Positions 13,414-14,652 of a stretch of 14,652 bases of DNA are shown here, piece by piece. Numbering within the stretch: position 1 is the first letter of the stretch; every line of letters starts with the position of its first letter. The notes under the pieces are model-generated. The model searched no databases. It saw only the letters and a list, made by a program, of their open reading frames with translations, and was not told where the DNA came from. The DNA comes from VMCP01 sp964645755 (GTDB lineage: Bacteria; Bacteroidota; Bacteroidia; NS11-12g; UBA955), in contig CAZYBT010000063.1 of NCBI GenBank assembly GCA_964645755.1, positions 1-14,652 on the forward strand, given 5' to 3'. Made by a program: the position numbers and the translations under genes.

Positions 13414-14652
13414 ATGCATAAAAACTACCTAAAAGCAATTTTTCTTCCTGCATTGGTTTCCCTGTTTTCTGGGAATGCCCTCGCTCAAGCCAATGGCGCT
13501 CACGGAATTGAAGTCAATTTCGGATTAAGAGAATATATTGGAGACGACGGATCTAGTTTACTCTTCAATAGAAAACCTATCTACCAAGGTGGTGGTATCA
13601 CATACACCCACAATCTCAACTCTTCATTAGATGGAGTGGTGAATTTTTCAGCTGGTGATGTAGGTTTCGCAAGAAGATTAGATTCATTCGTAAAAGAAAA
13701 AGATATCATATTCAAAAGCTTTAGAGCGAATACTGCCGATCTTTCTTTTGGTGTTCGTTATAAATTTAATAACGGAGTACTTCTCTCTGAAGATTCTAAA
13801 TTCGCTCCTTACATCTACGGTGCTGTAGGTGCTTACTATGTGCATTCTACTATCAAATGGGGTCCAGATCCTTACGTTGCCGCTACTCGTGTTGACCAAT
13901 GGGGTACTGTACATAATGTAGATAATACGATTCAAGACATCGGTGCTCAATTGCAAGGTGGTCTAGGTTTTAAACTTGGTTTAACAGATAAAATTTCCTT
14001 AGCTTGGTCTTATGTGATGACATACACTTTCAACGACCGTTGGGATGGTGCTAACTCTCAAGACCCTAACCCAGACCAACAACTTGTTCACGGTATGCAC
14101 CGCTCAAACGATGCTTGGGGTTACCACAATATCGGTGTTGCTTACGCTCTTGGCGAAGGTAATAGCGGTGGTGGTCGTGTGAAAAGACTTGCCGATTCTG
14201 ATGAAGATGGTGTTCCTAATAAATATGACCTTTGTAAAGGTACCGAAGCAAAATATAGAAAATTCGTTGATAGCGTAGGTTGTCCTGCCGATACAGATGG
14301 TGATAAAATCCTTGATGCCGACGATAACTGTCCTGAAGTTAAAGGTGCTATCGCATTCAACGGTTGCCCTGATACAGACGGCGATGGTATCGAAGATAAA
14401 TTAGATGCTTGTCCTAAAGACAAAGGTACTGCTGAATACAATGGCTGCCCTGATACTGATGGTGATGGTGTTTCTGATAAAGAAGATGCTTGCCCTGCTA
14501 TCAAAGGTCTTAAAGTATTCAATGGTTGCCCTGATACTGATGGCGACGGAATTGAAGATTCTAAAGATAAATGTCCTACCGTTGCCGGTGTTGCTGCTGG
14601 TGAAGGTTGCCCTGATACCGATGGTGATGGTGTTTTCAACAACATCGACAAA
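13414..14652 (+). CDS. OmpA-family outer-membrane protein with TSP3 repeats (3' end outside window)
   Basis: Translation from ATG 13414 is open for 413 residues to the window edge. Residues 1-24 are a signal peptide (MHKNYLKAIFLPALV to NALA). Residues from about 28 to 250 are rich in alternating hydrophobic and aromatic strands with glycines (FGVRYKF, YIYGAVGAYYVHS, LQGGLGFKLGL, NIGVAYALG), the pattern of an eight-stranded barrel. From residue 260 onward are thrombospondin type 3 calcium-binding repeats with DTDGDG loops. Full-length relatives end in an OmpA C-terminal peptidoglycan-binding domain, which would lie beyond this window. Codons are strongly skewed to GGT, GCT, CCT, GAT and TCT compared with upstream genes, as expected of an abundant protein. 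It has its own promoter and a 30-base leader. Probable role: anchoring the outer membrane to peptidoglycan. Confidence 0.88.
   Translation, partial: MHKNYLKAIFLPALVSLFSGNALAQANGAHGIEVNFGLREYIGDDGSSLLFNRKPIYQGGGITYTHNLNSSLDGVVNFSAGDVGFARRLDSFVKEKDIIFKSFRANTADLSFGVRYKFNNGVLLSEDSKFAPYIYGAVGAYYVHSTIKWGPDPYVAATRVDQWGTVHNVDNTIQDIGAQLQGGLGFKLGLTDKISLAWSYVMTYTFNDRWDGANSQDPNPDQQLVHGMHRSNDAWGYHNIGVAYALGEGNSGGGRVKRLADSDEDGVPNKYDLCKGTEAKYRKFVDSVGCPADTDGDKILDADDNCPEVKGAIAFNGCPDTDGDGIEDKLDACPKDKGTAEYNGCPDTDGDGVSDKEDACPAIKGLKVFNGCPDTDGDGIEDSKDKCPTVAGVAAGEGCPDTDGDGVFNNIDK
14191..14652 (+). repeat. Tandem TSP3-encoding repeats (81-base period)
   Basis: A regular 27-residue (81-base) unit starts at 14359, 14440, 14521 and 14602, the last cut by the window edge. 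Each begins with (N/E)GCPDTDGDG and contains a second cysteine about 15 residues later. Two less regular units precede it: one beginning ADSDEDGVPNK at 14191, and one with an inserted alanine (VGCPADTDGDK) beginning at 14278. The aspartates form calcium-binding loops. The repeats are well conserved at DNA level (TGCCCTGATAC recurs), so copy-number change by recombination is possible. Confidence 0.85.

Noticed and set aside
14142..14651. 169-residue minus-strand frame rich in PSPSVSGQP repeats
   Set aside because: It is the antisense shadow of the TSP3-repeat region of the OmpA gene; the repetitive proline/serine pattern comes from the DTDGDG codons.

Overview
The window looks like a chromosomal segment of a low-GC member of the Bacteroidota. 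The evidence is indirect but consistent. Several genes are preceded by the Bacteroidota -7 promoter element TAnnTTTG. Clear Shine-Dalgarno sites are lacking. The gene content is typical of the phylum: a DUF4292 protein, a WbqC-family protein, an OmpA-type porin with thrombospondin type 3 repeats, and a full-length secreted M16 peptidase. I cannot resolve the class or genus. I see no insertion sequence, phage gene, CRISPR array, tRNA or rRNA.

Layout, left to right. (1) The first 71 bases are the signal-peptide end of an exported protein read leftward, with a recognisable promoter. (2) After a 256-base AT-rich gap comes a CpsB/CapC-type PHP-domain tyrosine phosphatase (+), convergent with a 981-residue secreted M16 peptidase (-). 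Between them lie an imperfect inverted repeat and a strong bidirectional terminator. (3) The M16 gene and folK are divergent with only 54 bases between their start codons. folK overlaps a WbqC-family gene. (4) A run of same-strand, tightly packed genes follows: MOP-type polysaccharide flippase, dut, sugar nucleotidyltransferase, TPR protein, DUF4292 protein, and an EnvC-like coiled-coil/LytM protein. Most junctions overlap. (5) A 3-hydroxyacyl-CoA dehydrogenase gene with its own promoter overlaps a small lipoprotein gene that resembles a Rieske fold without its histidines. (6) The window ends inside an OmpA-family outer-membrane protein, whose barrel and calcium-binding TSP3 repeats are present but whose C-terminal peptidoglycan-binding domain lies outside.

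Functionally most of the window concerns the cell envelope: export and assembly of surface polysaccharide (flippase, nucleotidyltransferase, WbqC, the phosphatase), periplasmic or outer-membrane maintenance (TPR, DUF4292, EnvC-like, M16) and the outer membrane itself (OmpA). folK, dut and the dehydrogenase are housekeeping metabolism embedded in it. The order flippase-dut-nucleotidyltransferase-TPR-DUF4292-EnvC is, as I recall, a recurrent Bacteroidota neighbourhood, so it is probably ancestral rather than acquired.

I do not see a clear undescribed system. The most informative signals are regulatory and sequence-level. Four genes carry a -7 element exactly 5 bases before the start codon, implying (nearly) leaderless mRNAs. 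The EnvC-like LytM domain has lost every catalytic histidine. The Rieske-like lipoprotein has lost its cluster histidines. The TPR gene most likely starts at a TTG overlapping the upstream stop codon.
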